64,000 nt of DNA from an uncultured Desulfosarcina sp. (GTDB lineage Bacteria > Desulfobacterota > Desulfobacteria > Desulfobacterales > Desulfosarcinaceae). This document shows, piece by piece, positions 35,193-43,906 of the stretch (position 1 is the first letter of the stretch; every line of letters starts with the position of its first letter). The notes under the pieces were generated by a model. The model saw nothing but the letters and a program-made list of their open reading frames with translations, searched no databases and was not told the origin of the DNA. Location: positions 4,898,001-4,962,000 of the forward strand of contig NZ_OY764190.1 in the NCBI RefSeq assembly GCF_963668215.1, given 5' to 3'. The translations under genes and the position numbers were made by a program.

Positions 35193-35894
35193 ATGCCCGA
35201 ACGGGAGACACTTTTCCTTACGCTTGACGAGGCCAGGGATGCCATCGCCCGTGACTTTTTTCAATACCCCGAACAATTGAAACTTCTGGCCTCGTTGGTG
35301 CAGCTGGTTTTTGGCGATGACGCCTATCTGATTCAGGAGCCGAACCGCCGGTTCGTATGGCTGAAATCTTCCCGCCTGAAAAAACCGATGCTGCTGCCTG
35401 TCGACCAGCTTGGGGAATTCATCCTCAAACAGCTTGACCGAAACCTTCCACTTCCGGAGCAGATGGCCCGGATCTGCACCCGGGTGTTTCAAACCCCTGT
35501 GACGCCTGCTCGAAGCAAGAATGATCAATCTTTGCCGGGGCTCCGGATACAAACCGGTATGGACGATTTCATCTGCTTCCAGTGCGGCCGCTGCTGCCGA
35601 AATCTGGCGTACAAAGACGGCTGCACCGTGTCCGATTACCGGCACTGGATCGAATTGGGGAGGACTGATATCCTCGCTTGGGTGGGTACGGTCAAGCAGG
35701 GGGGCGAGGTTACGGCCTGCCGTATCTGGATGGTCCCGGGAACCAATCGCTATGCGGATTCCTGCCCATGGCTGAAACGCGGTGACAATCCGAACCGATA
35801 TATCTGCACGATCCATGACGTGCGGCCCACCATCTGCCGCCAGTATCCCGGCACCCGCAAGCATGCCCGCATGACGGGATGCCCGGGGGTCTGA
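35193..35894 (+). CDS. YkgJ-family Cys-cluster protein
   Basis: A 233-residue cytosolic protein whose C-terminal half (about 122-230) has the metal-binding CxxCxxCC motif (C128, C131, C134, C135) followed by further cysteines in DGCTVSDY, DSCPWL, YICTIHD and RPTICRQYP. This is the YkgJ/UPF0153 family, thought to bind zinc or an Fe-S cluster; function is uncertain. The first 120 residues look like a separate helical domain that I do not recognise. ATG 35193 is used; a TTG at 35166 would add nine residues. No operon partner is evident. Confidence 0.8.
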   Translation: MPERETLFLTLDEARDAIARDFFQYPEQLKLLASLVQLVFGDDAYLIQEPNRRFVWLKSSRLKKPMLLPVDQLGEFILKQLDRNLPLPEQMARICTRVFQTPVTPARSKNDQSLPGLRIQTGMDDFICFQCGRCCRNLAYKDGCTVSDYRHWIELGRTDILAWVGTVKQGGEVTACRIWMVPGTNRYADSCPWLKRGDNPNRYICTIHDVRPTICRQYPGTRKHARMTGCPGV

Positions 35895-36119
35895 ACAGCG
35901 AGTCGGACAGAAGGACAGTCCTTGCCCTGAATGTGGGCATGCACCGCTTATCGTGTCGGCTTTCGTCCATCCAATTGCAATCTTTACCCAATTATCGTAT
36001 TAAGAGAATAACTTCGCGTTCGGCCGGGAATCTTATCGGGTGGTTGTTCAACGGTTGCAGGCGAATTCTTCCCGATGCGCCTTCATCGAGGCCATCATCC
36101 GCTGACAGTGGGGTCCGAA

Positions 36120-36548
36120 ATGAAAGACGGTACATTCGAAAAAATCAGCAGATCCGACACGCCCATGTACGGCCCTGAAAAGCTGCTGCTGTGCGGCTTT
36201 CCCGCCGGGGCCCAATCCAAATTCGCCAAGGTGCTCGAACGATCCGGTCTTGCACAAATCCCCATTGTCTGGGCCAATCACGAGAATGCCGGGCAAACCC
36301 TTTCCGCCTTGCTTGAACTGCCTGATGGCACCGGCAGCGGCCTCGATTCAACGCTTCCCCGGGCGGTGATCGTCTCCGGTATTACCGAAAACCAGCTTCA
36401 TTCCCTGATGGCTGTCTGCCGCAAGTCGGGAATGCAGCAGGCGTTGTGGGCTGCATTGACGCCAACCTCCGAAACCTGGGCACTGGATCAACTCCTGGGC
36501 GAACTGAACAAAGAGAGAAAAGCGCTTTCCGGGAGAAAAGGGAAGTGA
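36120..36548 (+). CDS. DUF3783 family protein
   Basis: A 142-residue protein matching the DUF3783 family: a small alpha/beta domain (about 20-130) with KLLLCGFP at the start and VIVSGITENQLHSLMAVCRKSGM in the middle. Family function is unknown. The ATG at 36120 has a GGGGTCC purine site; the open frame continues upstream to 36075. Neighbours (YkgJ-type and PilZ genes) are co-oriented but more than 180 bp away. Confidence 0.7.
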   Translation: MKDGTFEKISRSDTPMYGPEKLLLCGFPAGAQSKFAKVLERSGLAQIPIVWANHENAGQTLSALLELPDGTGSGLDSTLPRAVIVSGITENQLHSLMAVCRKSGMQQALWAALTPTSETWALDQLLGELNKERKALSGRKGK

Positions 36549-36734
36549 AACCGGGGAATTTGGCGTCTATTCGGAACAGGATCGCTGGCAGCCGAATCTT
36601 TGCCAGAGATCACCGCCTTTTGAAAAAGAAATCCGCTTTAGCATTTAGGTTTTCGCCGCCACCTGCCGAAATTTTTCCTGGTGAACAACTGATTCCCCGT
36701 CAATGGAAATTGCCGTCCAGACCTTTGCGAAAGG

Positions 36735-37013
36735 ATGCGCCGAAGCATGGAGTCCGGTGAATTCAGAAGACGGTATGAACGCAAACCCTACGGCAGTGAG
36801 ATAATCTTTTCGGCAAAAGGGAAAGCCTATGCCGGGACGCTGAAAGACATCTCACTGGGCGGCGCTTTTGTGATGACCCAGGCAGCCAACCAGGTTGACA
36901 GGGGGGATGTGGCGATCCTGAGCATACCGTTTACCAGCGGCAAGAAAAGCGTCAAGCGCAAGGGCCGGATTTTGTGGACCAACAACGAAGGTTTCGCGAT
37001 AGAATTCTTTTAA
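36735..37013 (+). CDS. PilZ-domain protein (c-di-GMP receptor candidate)
   Basis: A 92-residue single PilZ domain. The RRRYERKPY segment (10-18) supplies the RxxxR motif and DISLGG (about 38-43) the D/NxSxxG motif, so both c-di-GMP-binding elements are present. Stand-alone PilZ proteins act as adaptors in motility, surface polysaccharide or adhesion control. The ATG at 36735 has GAAAGG directly upstream, while the ATG at 36747 is another option. Its last 4 bp overlap the end of the convergent lipoprotein gene. Confidence 0.85.
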   Translation: MRRSMESGEFRRRYERKPYGSEIIFSAKGKAYAGTLKDISLGGAFVMTQAANQVDRGDVAILSIPFTSGKKSVKRKGRILWTNNEGFAIEFF

Positions 37014-37585
37014 CCCCCGACCGGCATCAGTTTCCCGCGTAATTGTTCCAACAAACCCACCGCTTCTTTCATTTTGGCCCGGGCCCTGTCGATGTCCTCT
37101 AAAAAGGCCTTTTGATGAATAAAGCCGGCGTAGATGGCAATGAATCGGTCGTCATCGTCGATTTCGTCGATGGCTGCTGTCAATGCGTTGACGTTCAGGG
37201 TCAGGTAGTCGTCCAGCATGTCAGGTCGAATGTACGCCAACATCGACAGTTGCTCCCAGCGGTGATGAATACGCAGCGAGGCGTCTTGAATATAAAGCCC
37301 GATTTTTTGAACGTAACCCAATTGGCGGTCGTCCGGGTCGAACAGCAAGCCCCGTTCAAGGAATTTCATATCCTTATAAATTTGATCTAGGTCATGCCAG
37401 GTAAGGTAGAGGGCCTCGATGTCCGACGTCAGATCGGCAATGATTCGGTCGGTGGGTATATCTGATCGGATCGCCCGGTTGGAACCTGTGCAGGACGCGA
37501 GTAACGGGAACAGTACGAAGATTGCGATATAATGAAGCTTTATCAAGGATCTGGTGGTCAAGTGTCTAAACCTTCCCTGGAACAC
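37010..37585 (-). CDS. Putative lipoprotein
   Basis: A 191-residue protein with a basic N-terminus, a hydrophobic stretch (about 18-30) and a lipobox LLASC with the lipidated Cys at 32. The mature part is helical and acidic, without a family I recognise. The start is a GTG at 37585; no ATG precedes the hydrophobic stretch. It converges on the PilZ gene with a 4-bp overlap. Confidence 0.7.
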   Translation of the reverse strand: MFQGRFRHLTTRSLIKLHYIAIFVLFPLLASCTGSNRAIRSDIPTDRIIADLTSDIEALYLTWHDLDQIYKDMKFLERGLLFDPDDRQLGYVQKIGLYIQDASLRIHHRWEQLSMLAYIRPDMLDDYLTLNVNALTAAIDEIDDDDRFIAIYAGFIHQKAFLEDIDRARAKMKEAVGLLEQLRGKLMPVGG

Positions 37586-37726
37586 TGGATTACTGTTTCA
37601 ATGCAGGTCAATACCTGAATCTTTCGGTTAAAAACAGGCGGATGACGCTTTTTATCAAGATAATCTCTCAATGAGGCACAGCCGTTTACAGCTGGATAGA
37701 ATAAAAATTAGGCGCCCGGCAACGGC

Positions 37727-37755
37727 TTGTCAATACGGTACATACTCTATATATT
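37727..37755 (+). promoter_or_regulatory. Sigma-70 promoter for the sulfotransferase-like gene
   Basis: TTGTCA at 37727-37732, a 17-bp spacer and TATATT at 37750-37755, 55 bp before the gene start. Confidence 0.6.
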
Positions 37756-37810
37756 ACTGTAACGACTTGCCTTTAACCATACGACGTTTGCCATCGACAA
37801 CAGGTGCGAT

Positions 37811-38431
37811 ATGAATCCGGAAGGGATAAATTTTTTCGAACCGATTATCGTTGTTGGACCGGGGCGGTGCGGCACTAGTTTGGTCGCTGGAGTACTGCAC
37901 CATCTGGGTGTATTTATGGGGGCGGAATTCGTTTCCGCGAACGAATCCAATCCCGATGGATATTGGGAGGATAGATCATTTCGCGACTTGAACCAATCCG
38001 TTTTGTCAAAGAAGATCACTGCTCATCAATGGGATTTAAAAATAGACCAGCTAATAAAAGAAAGGCGGGCGCTTCAAGTTCCATGGGGTTGGAAAGACCC
38101 AAGGACCTGCCATCTTTTAAATAAATATCGATCGCATTTGAACAACCCGTTTTTTATTCGTTGCAGGCGAAATCCCGATGCTATCGAAAAAAGTATGCTT
38201 AAAGCCTACGCAGGCATCGGATGGACACTGGAAACGGCCCGATCATGCCGTCAGTGGAGGGAAAGTAGATTGGATGAATTTCTTCAATCCCATAACTCTT
38301 TGGAAATTGAGTTTGAATTGTTAATAAAGAACAGCAAAAACAGTGTTGCAAAAATGATTGATTATTTGTCTCTTCCGGGTATCACCAAAGAAAAATTTTT
38401 CAATTCAATTCAGTTCATTAGGCGGGATTGA
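37811..38431 (+). CDS. Sulfotransferase-family protein
   Basis: A 206-residue protein with a PAPS-binding-type P-loop GPGRCGTS at residues 16-23 (5'-phosphosulfate loop) and a later IRCRRNPDAIEKSM segment (about 117-130) resembling the 3'-phosphate-binding region with an Arg and Ser. The family transfers sulfate from PAPS to sugars, proteins or lipids. It is on the short side, lacking part of the usual C-terminal region. The base composition is more AT-rich than the preceding genes and like the downstream glycosylation island. It may act on the glycans made there, which is inference from position. Confidence 0.75.
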   Translation: MNPEGINFFEPIIVVGPGRCGTSLVAGVLHHLGVFMGAEFVSANESNPDGYWEDRSFRDLNQSVLSKKITAHQWDLKIDQLIKERRALQVPWGWKDPRTCHLLNKYRSHLNNPFFIRCRRNPDAIEKSMLKAYAGIGWTLETARSCRQWRESRLDEFLQSHNSLEIEFELLIKNSKNSVAKMIDYLSLPGITKEKFFNSIQFIRRD

Positions 38432-38472
38432 AATCCGTAGTAACCGTAACCGACAATTCCGTCAAAATGAAT

Positions 38473-39672
38473 TCACAGGGCATTGACTACCCGGTGCAAC
38501 TTCTGGCTGAATTCAACCATCTCGTAAGGTTTCGCCACGACATCACAAAACCCGTAATCGGCGTAATTGGCAACGACGGGGTTTTCGGAATAGCCGCTGG
38601 AGACGATCGCTTTTACCGAGGGATCGATCTCCTTGAGTTGCCGAATCGTATCCTCACCACCCATGCCACCCTTGATGGTCAGGTCCAAGATGACGGCGTC
38701 GTAAGGCGCCGAAGACGCCAGGGCCGACTTGTATTTGTGAACGGCGGTCTCTCCCTCTTCGGCGAAATCCACTTCATATCCCAGATGTTGGAGCATGTTG
38801 CCAGCCAGTTCGAGGATCATGACCTCATCATCCATAACCAGGATTTTGCCGCGGCCGGAGATCGCCTTTTCCGGCTGAGCCGCGGTCTTTGTTTCCTTTT
38901 TCGGCGGTTCGATTTTGGCAGAAGGGTCCGAAGCGGGGAGCAGGATGTGAAAGGTACTGCCGACGCCTACCCGTGAGTGGACCGTAATTTTTCCACCATG
39001 CTTGGCGATGATGGAATGTGAAATGGAAAGGCCTAAGCCGGTGCCTTTCTGTTCGCCTTTGCCTTTGGTCGAAAAGTAAGGATCGAATATTTTGTCGATG
39101 TTTTTGATGGAAATGCCGAACCCATGATCCTCGATGGCAATGTGGACATAGTTTCCGGGGGGCAGGGTGGTGTTGGGACTGTCCAGGGTTGTATTTCCAA
39201 AACGGATCGAAACGGTTCCGCCCGATGGCATGGATTCTGCTGCATTGATCATCAGGTTGTGAATGGCCTGGCCGACCTGCTGCGCGTCGACAAGTGCGGG
39301 CCAGATGCCCGAAGCAGGAACCATCTCGCAACGAATGTTGGACCCGCTGAGGGAAAACGCTGCAGTATTTTTCACCAACCGGACGATATCCGTAGGGGTT
39401 TTTGCCGGCAACCCGCCCTTTGAAAAGGTAATCAGCGTGCGTGTCAGGGTTTTGGCGATTCGCGATGCTGCCAAGGCGTTTTCGATCAGAGGCGTGACCT
39501 CAGCATCGGCATCCATGGTTTCCAAAGCCAGTGAAAGGTTGCCCATGATAGCGGTAAGCAGGTTGTTGTAATCATGTGCGATGCCGCCGGAAAGCGCTGC
39601 GATGGATTCCAACTGACGCAGTTGCTGCTTCAATTCATTCTGGTGGGATGAGTCGGGTGCTATGGCATTCAT
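38473..39672 (-). CDS. Hybrid histidine kinase without sensor domain
   Basis: A 399-residue soluble protein: short N-terminus, HisKA with the phospho-His 33 in GGIAHDYNNLL, an HATPase_c domain (about 120-255; N box NLMINAAESMP, G boxes DHGFGI and GTGLGL), a Pro/Lys linker (255-275) and a C-terminal receiver domain (about 280-395, phospho-Asp in VILDLTIKGGMGG). No PAS, GAF or membrane segment is present, so input must come from a partner protein. ATG 39672 is preferred to the TTG at 39693. It is convergent with the sulfotransferase-like gene and divergent from the TPR gene at 39993. Confidence 0.9.
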   Translation of the reverse strand: MNAIAPDSSHQNELKQQLRQLESIAALSGGIAHDYNNLLTAIMGNLSLALETMDADAEVTPLIENALAASRIAKTLTRTLITFSKGGLPAKTPTDIVRLVKNTAAFSLSGSNIRCEMVPASGIWPALVDAQQVGQAIHNLMINAAESMPSGGTVSIRFGNTTLDSPNTTLPPGNYVHIAIEDHGFGISIKNIDKIFDPYFSTKGKGEQKGTGLGLSISHSIIAKHGGKITVHSRVGVGSTFHILLPASDPSAKIEPPKKETKTAAQPEKAISGRGKILVMDDEVMILELAGNMLQHLGYEVDFAEEGETAVHKYKSALASSAPYDAVILDLTIKGGMGGEDTIRQLKEIDPSVKAIVSSGYSENPVVANYADYGFCDVVAKPYEMVEFSQKLHRVVNAL

Positions 39673-39693
39673 GAATCGGGAAATTCCAATCAA

Positions 39694-39992
39694 AAAATTG
39701 GGATGTTCGGTTTATCCGTTACGGAGCTTTTCAATAAATTATCGGTCTGCAATCCGGGAACTTAAGAAATGCGGCATCCTTTTGTTATCTTAAAAAAGGT
39801 GCATTCTGGCGGGTGTGTCAATTCAAATATGGCGGCTATACTGCAAAGACGCAATTGCCGTACGAGTCAGCCTAAAGTCCCGGCTGATAACAACCGATAA
39901 TGAAATCAAGTGAATGGGTGTAAAACGATTTACGGGGCAGCTTGGATGCTGCCGGCATTTCGGCCATTCATTTTTCAGACAGGAGCCAAGCG
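39694..39992. other. Intergenic region with divergent control sites
   Basis: About 300 bases between the kinase gene and the divergent TPR gene. No gene is seen. A sigma-28-like promoter candidate lies at 39873-39900. Confidence 0.5.
39873..39900 (+). promoter_or_regulatory. Sigma-28 (FliA)-like promoter candidate
   Basis: TAAAGTCC at 39873-39880, then 12 bases, then ACCGATAA at 39893-39900. The flagellar sigma-28 consensus is TAAAGTTT, 11 bases, GCCGATAA, so both boxes match well but the spacer is one base long. It lies 92 bp before the TPR gene. Confidence 0.45.
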
Positions 39993-41234
39993 ATGAGTGG
40001 AATAGACACCATTTTAAACAATTCCTTGAATGCGATTAATAACTCAGGACTTTTCGAGGAAAAGGATGCCACCGCAATTTTCGATGCGCTCTCGAACCAG
40101 CAGGAAGGGATGGAAAATCTTTCCAACCAGTTCTTGCAGACCGGTATCGACGAGTATCTCAACCAAGATTACGAGAAAGCGGCCAAATCGTTCGAGGCCG
40201 CCGTCAACCTGGCCCCGTATTCGGATTACAATATCGAATCCTCGAAATACCTGGTACAGACCTACCTGAAACTGGAAGAAACCGACAAGGCCATCGAAAC
40301 ATACCAGGCGGCCATCCAGCGCAATCCGAACGAAGATACGCTGCGGGCGTCTTTGGGGCAGCTTTTTTATTCCGAGGAGCGTTACGAAGAGGCTACCGAA
40401 CAGTACCGGCAGGCAGTGCAGGTAAATCCCAGTGCCACCAATCGCTACTCCTATGGAGAGGCTTTGATAAAAGTCGGCAACTTCAGCGAAGCCGAATACC
40501 AGTTCAATCAGGTGAAACGGCTCGATCCGGAGAGTTATGCCGGAGATTACGGACTGGGGAAAATGTATGCCCAGGACGAGCAGTACGATAAAGCCATCGA
40601 ACACTTTCAAAAGGCGTTGAAATTAGAATCGACCTTTTACGATGCGCTTGCCGAGATCGGCTACACTTATGCCGACATGGGCGAGATCGAAGCGGCCAGG
40701 GAGGTGGAGGAAGATCTTGAAGATCTGGACGAAGACCTGGCCACCACGCTCAAATATTACATCGATGAAAAGGAGCCGCCCCAAATCGCTTTCGCTTTTG
40801 CGAACAGTTCATTTCCATACAGTGCGCCCAAAGGATACCTGGTCTCCAACATTGATTCTTACCTGGAAAATGCTGGTGCGGAGGTCAGCGTGACCATGGA
40901 ATTTCTGTTTACAAAGGAAATGGATCCGGCATCCATTGAAGACCGCTTTAATTGGAACATATCCCGGGCCTCAAGTGACAATATCGCCGAAACCTATAAC
41001 TTCGGAGACGAGATCCCATCCACGGAGATTTCCCTTGATCCCTATCCCGACTATGTTATTTACGACAAGGATAGTCTTACTGCTACCGTAGGCTTCACGA
41101 TTCGCCAAAACGAGACGGCGGACGGCACCATCGACCCATCCCACATCGTCTTCAAGTTCGATGGCGAAGATGTATACGGCGTCGCCATGGATCCGGATAG
41201 CGATGAATTCAGCGGCTTTTCTCGAACCGCCTGA
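39993..41234 (+). CDS. TPR protein with C-terminal Ig-like domain
   Basis: A 413-residue protein with no signal peptide. After an N-terminal segment (1-45) come about six TPR units (about 50-250; e.g. AKSFEAAVNLAP, AIEHFQKALKLES), an acidic linker and a C-terminal beta-rich domain (about 265-410) containing a FTKEMDPASIEDRFNW element like bacterial Ig-like (Big_5-type) domains. The start MSGIDTILNNS has CAGGAG 9 bp upstream. A sigma-28-like promoter precedes it, hinting at flagellar co-regulation. It immediately precedes the GT41 array in the same direction. Function unknown. Confidence 0.75.
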   Translation: MSGIDTILNNSLNAINNSGLFEEKDATAIFDALSNQQEGMENLSNQFLQTGIDEYLNQDYEKAAKSFEAAVNLAPYSDYNIESSKYLVQTYLKLEETDKAIETYQAAIQRNPNEDTLRASLGQLFYSEERYEEATEQYRQAVQVNPSATNRYSYGEALIKVGNFSEAEYQFNQVKRLDPESYAGDYGLGKMYAQDEQYDKAIEHFQKALKLESTFYDALAEIGYTYADMGEIEAAREVEEDLEDLDEDLATTLKYYIDEKEPPQIAFAFANSSFPYSAPKGYLVSNIDSYLENAGAEVSVTMEFLFTKEMDPASIEDRFNWNISRASSDNIAETYNFGDEIPSTEISLDPYPDYVIYDKDSLTATVGFTIRQNETADGTIDPSHIVFKFDGEDVYGVAMDPDSDEFSGFSRTA

Positions 41235-41370
41235 TTCCATAGATTCCCAAAATACGTCTGCCCGCCATAGAATTCTTACATCATCCGTACCCACGGCCTA
41301 CCAACAGGACGATGCAATGCCTGGCATAACACTTGCTGATTATTGCTGCGCAAGCTTATGTGTTGCTGTT

Positions 41371-41398
41371 TTGTTAAGCATTGGTGATAGATTATAAT
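41371..41398 (+). promoter_or_regulatory. Sigma-70 promoter of the GT41 array
   Basis: TTGTTA at 41371-41376, a 16-bp spacer and a consensus TATAAT at 41393-41398. About 155 bp upstream of the first gene. Confidence 0.65.
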
Positions 41399-41404
41399 CT
41401 ATCA
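41385..41404. promoter_or_regulatory. Perfect 20-bp palindrome over the -10 box (operator candidate)
   Basis: Positions 41385-41404 read identically on both strands and cover the whole TATAAT box, the position expected for a dimeric repressor operator. The protein that might bind is unknown. Confidence 0.5.
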
Positions 41405-41560
41405 AAATATTAATTAGTTCTAGGCGTCAACGATTCGTTTCGAGTAACCGACGCGACGTTAAGGGATTGAAAAAACGGGAAGCCTTGCCAAAAGGATGAC
41501 AGCGTTCCGTCAGGATAGCGACATCCAACGGATTTGACTGAGAATAGAGACGATTCAGGT

Positions 41561-43906
41561 ATGAAAACGGGCAACTCATCTATGGTTTCCAATTGGCTTC
41601 ATGAAGCCGTGAAGTTTCAACGGGACGGCAATTTGGATGAAGCCGAAGAGCTATACGAGAAAGTTCTCCGATGTGAACCGGGAAATGCCGATGCGCTTCA
41701 TTTGCAGGGTTTGGTGGATTTTTCAAAAGGCAACATCGAAGATGCCATCCGAAAGATCAATATGGCCATCGCAGTCGATCCTACTTTCCCAGATTTTTTC
41801 CGGAGCCTCGGCTCGGTTCAGAAGAGTGCCGGCCAATTGGAAGAGGCACTGAAAAACTATCAAAAAACCATATCCATGAATCCTACGGATATAGTGGCCT
41901 TGTACGAGGCTGCATCAATCAGCCATCAAATGGGTAAGCTCGATATAGCGGAAACCGTTTATAAAAAATGCATTCAAATAAAGCCGAATCATACGGGCGC
42001 GATTAACAGCCTGGGATTGATCTATAAAAGCAGAAGTCGGTTCAACGTTGCCGCCAGCTGTTTCAAAAGAGCGCTCGCGATTGATCCCGGTCTATCGGCG
42101 GCTCGCTGCAATCTGGCCGTTACTTTGAAAGACCAGGGGAAGATGACAGAGGCCCTGAATGAACTCCAACGGATTGTGGCGACCGATCCCGACTATCCGA
42201 AAGCGTATTACCATATGGGGCTGGTCCTAACCGAAATGGGCAAGGCTGCTCAGGCGATCAATGCTTACAAAAAGGCGATCTCCGGCAAAATCGATTTTGG
42301 ATTGGCCTACAACAATTGTGGTATTTTGTTGCAGGAACTGGGTAGGACCGGGGAGGCTGTGGCCTGTTTTCAAAAGGCGGTGGCTCTGGATCCAACCAAT
42401 GCCAAGGCTCACTATAATCTCGGTGTGTTGCATAAATATCAGGGCTATGCATCACAAGCGTATAACTGCATGAGGATGGCGATAGAAATAGATCCTGATT
42501 TTACGATGGCAAAAACAATGATGCAGACTTGCCTAAAGGATATCTGCCAATGGCCTATCGAAATCGACAAAAACAATGGGAATAAAGACATTCGACTAGA
42601 ATTGGCGGCGATCTCCCGCCGTCTGTTCAACGAATTGTCGGACGACTATCCGGTTCAAGTTCTGAAATCGGCGCTGAAACGGAGCAGTAATATACAACTA
42701 CAAGCCGAGGTGCTATCATCCAGCTTATGCGACGAACCGAGTCGTTACGAAGGGAAAAAAGTGATCGTCGGGTATCTGTCCAATAATTTCCGGGACCATC
42801 CGACATCTCACTTGATCGTGGATATGTTCAGCCAGCACGACCGCACCCGGTTTGAAATCAATTGCTTTTCCTATGGTGAAGACGACGGCAGCTTCTATCG
42901 CAAAGAGATAGAAAAGGGCTGCGATCATTTTGTTGACCTATACAACATCAATTCATTAGAAGCCGCATCAAAAATCCATCAAACCAAAACCCAGATCCTG
43001 ATCGACCTGAACGGATACACCGCTTGCAGCAGGACTGAGATATGCGGGTTCAGGCCGGCTCCTATACAAGTCCGATACCTGGGTGAAGCGAAGACAGCAG
43101 GAGCCTCTTTTTTCGATTATATCGTAACCGATCCAATCGTGACGCCCCTTGAACATGCATCGCATTATAGCGAGAAGCTGGTCCACATGCCCCATAGCTA
43201 TCAGGTGAACAGCAATCCGCGAGTCGACCAGAAAATTAATTTAGAAAGACAATCATATCGATTGCCAACCCATGGATTCATTTTCTGCTCATTTGCAACC
43301 GGTTACAAAATAGATCCGGAACTTTTTGCATGCTGGATGACCATCCTCAAGCAGACACCGGACAGTATCCTCTGGCTAATTAAAAGGGATGAAAAAGCGG
43401 AGTCCAACCTGAAATCCGTTGCTTCAATGCTTGGCATCGATCCAAAACGGCTGATCTTTTCTCCCCCGTGTCACAAGCCCGAGCATTTAGCGCGGTTATC
43501 GTTGGCGGATTTATGTTTAGACACGCGGGCGGTCAACGGGGCGGCGACGACCAGCGATGCGTTGTGGGCGGGAGTACCGGTGGTAACGATCAAGGGGCGC
43601 CATTTTGCATCGCGGATGTCGGCGAGCATATTGACGGCGGTGGGCCTTGAGGAGCTGATCACCGACGATTTACAGCAGTACGCGAAGCTGGCTGCAGCCC
43701 TGGCCACCGATGGAAAGCGGTTGAAGACCTTGCGGGAAAAACTGGAACGGAACAAGCGCACTCAGCCTTTGTTCGATACCCGCCGATTTGTGCGCAACTT
43801 GGAAAATGCTTACGAACAGATGTGGGCAATTTACAAATCGGGAGGAGATCCCCGGCACATCCAGGTCAAGGATTGTGGCCCGAGTGCAGATATGCACGGA
43901 TTATGA
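41561..43906 (+). CDS. TPR-GT41 (O-GlcNAc transferase-like) protein 1
   Basis: A 781-residue protein: about nine TPR units (about 8-330), a linker with the ICQW element, and a C-terminal GT41 domain (about 395-765) related to eukaryotic OGT and SPINDLY, which glycosylate Ser/Thr in proteins. The catalytic-region marks are NFRDHPTSHL (His 413), RPAPIQVRYLG, a Lys in GYKIDPE (583, equivalent to the UDP-contacting Lys of OGT) and NGAATTSDALWAG (659-671), where OGT has NGHTT. The ATG at 41561 is used; a TTG lies at 41534. The last 144 residues are nearly identical to those of protein 3. First gene of the nine-gene array. Confidence 0.88.
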   Translation: MKTGNSSMVSNWLHEAVKFQRDGNLDEAEELYEKVLRCEPGNADALHLQGLVDFSKGNIEDAIRKINMAIAVDPTFPDFFRSLGSVQKSAGQLEEALKNYQKTISMNPTDIVALYEAASISHQMGKLDIAETVYKKCIQIKPNHTGAINSLGLIYKSRSRFNVAASCFKRALAIDPGLSAARCNLAVTLKDQGKMTEALNELQRIVATDPDYPKAYYHMGLVLTEMGKAAQAINAYKKAISGKIDFGLAYNNCGILLQELGRTGEAVACFQKAVALDPTNAKAHYNLGVLHKYQGYASQAYNCMRMAIEIDPDFTMAKTMMQTCLKDICQWPIEIDKNNGNKDIRLELAAISRRLFNELSDDYPVQVLKSALKRSSNIQLQAEVLSSSLCDEPSRYEGKKVIVGYLSNNFRDHPTSHLIVDMFSQHDRTRFEINCFSYGEDDGSFYRKEIEKGCDHFVDLYNINSLEAASKIHQTKTQILIDLNGYTACSRTEICGFRPAPIQVRYLGEAKTAGASFFDYIVTDPIVTPLEHASHYSEKLVHMPHSYQVNSNPRVDQKINLERQSYRLPTHGFIFCSFATGYKIDPELFACWMTILKQTPDSILWLIKRDEKAESNLKSVASMLGIDPKRLIFSPPCHKPEHLARLSLADLCLDTRAVNGAATTSDALWAGVPVVTIKGRHFASRMSASILTAVGLEELITDDLQQYAKLAAALATDGKRLKTLREKLERNKRTQPLFDTRRFVRNLENAYEQMWAIYKSGGDPRHIQVKDCGPSADMHGL
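43100..43212 (+). repeat. 113-bp identical patch, copy 1
   Basis: Identical over 113 bp to 48395-48507, in the catalytic domains of GT41 proteins 1 and 3. It is separated from the long duplicated block by about 260 bp of diverged sequence. Confidence 0.85.

Larger units (their letters stand above)
41235..41560. other. Leader region of the GT41 array
   Basis: 326 AT-rich bases with no gene seen. It contains a strong sigma-70 promoter overlapped by a perfect palindrome (41371-41404), then a leader of about 150 bases before the first GT41 gene. Confidence 0.5.
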
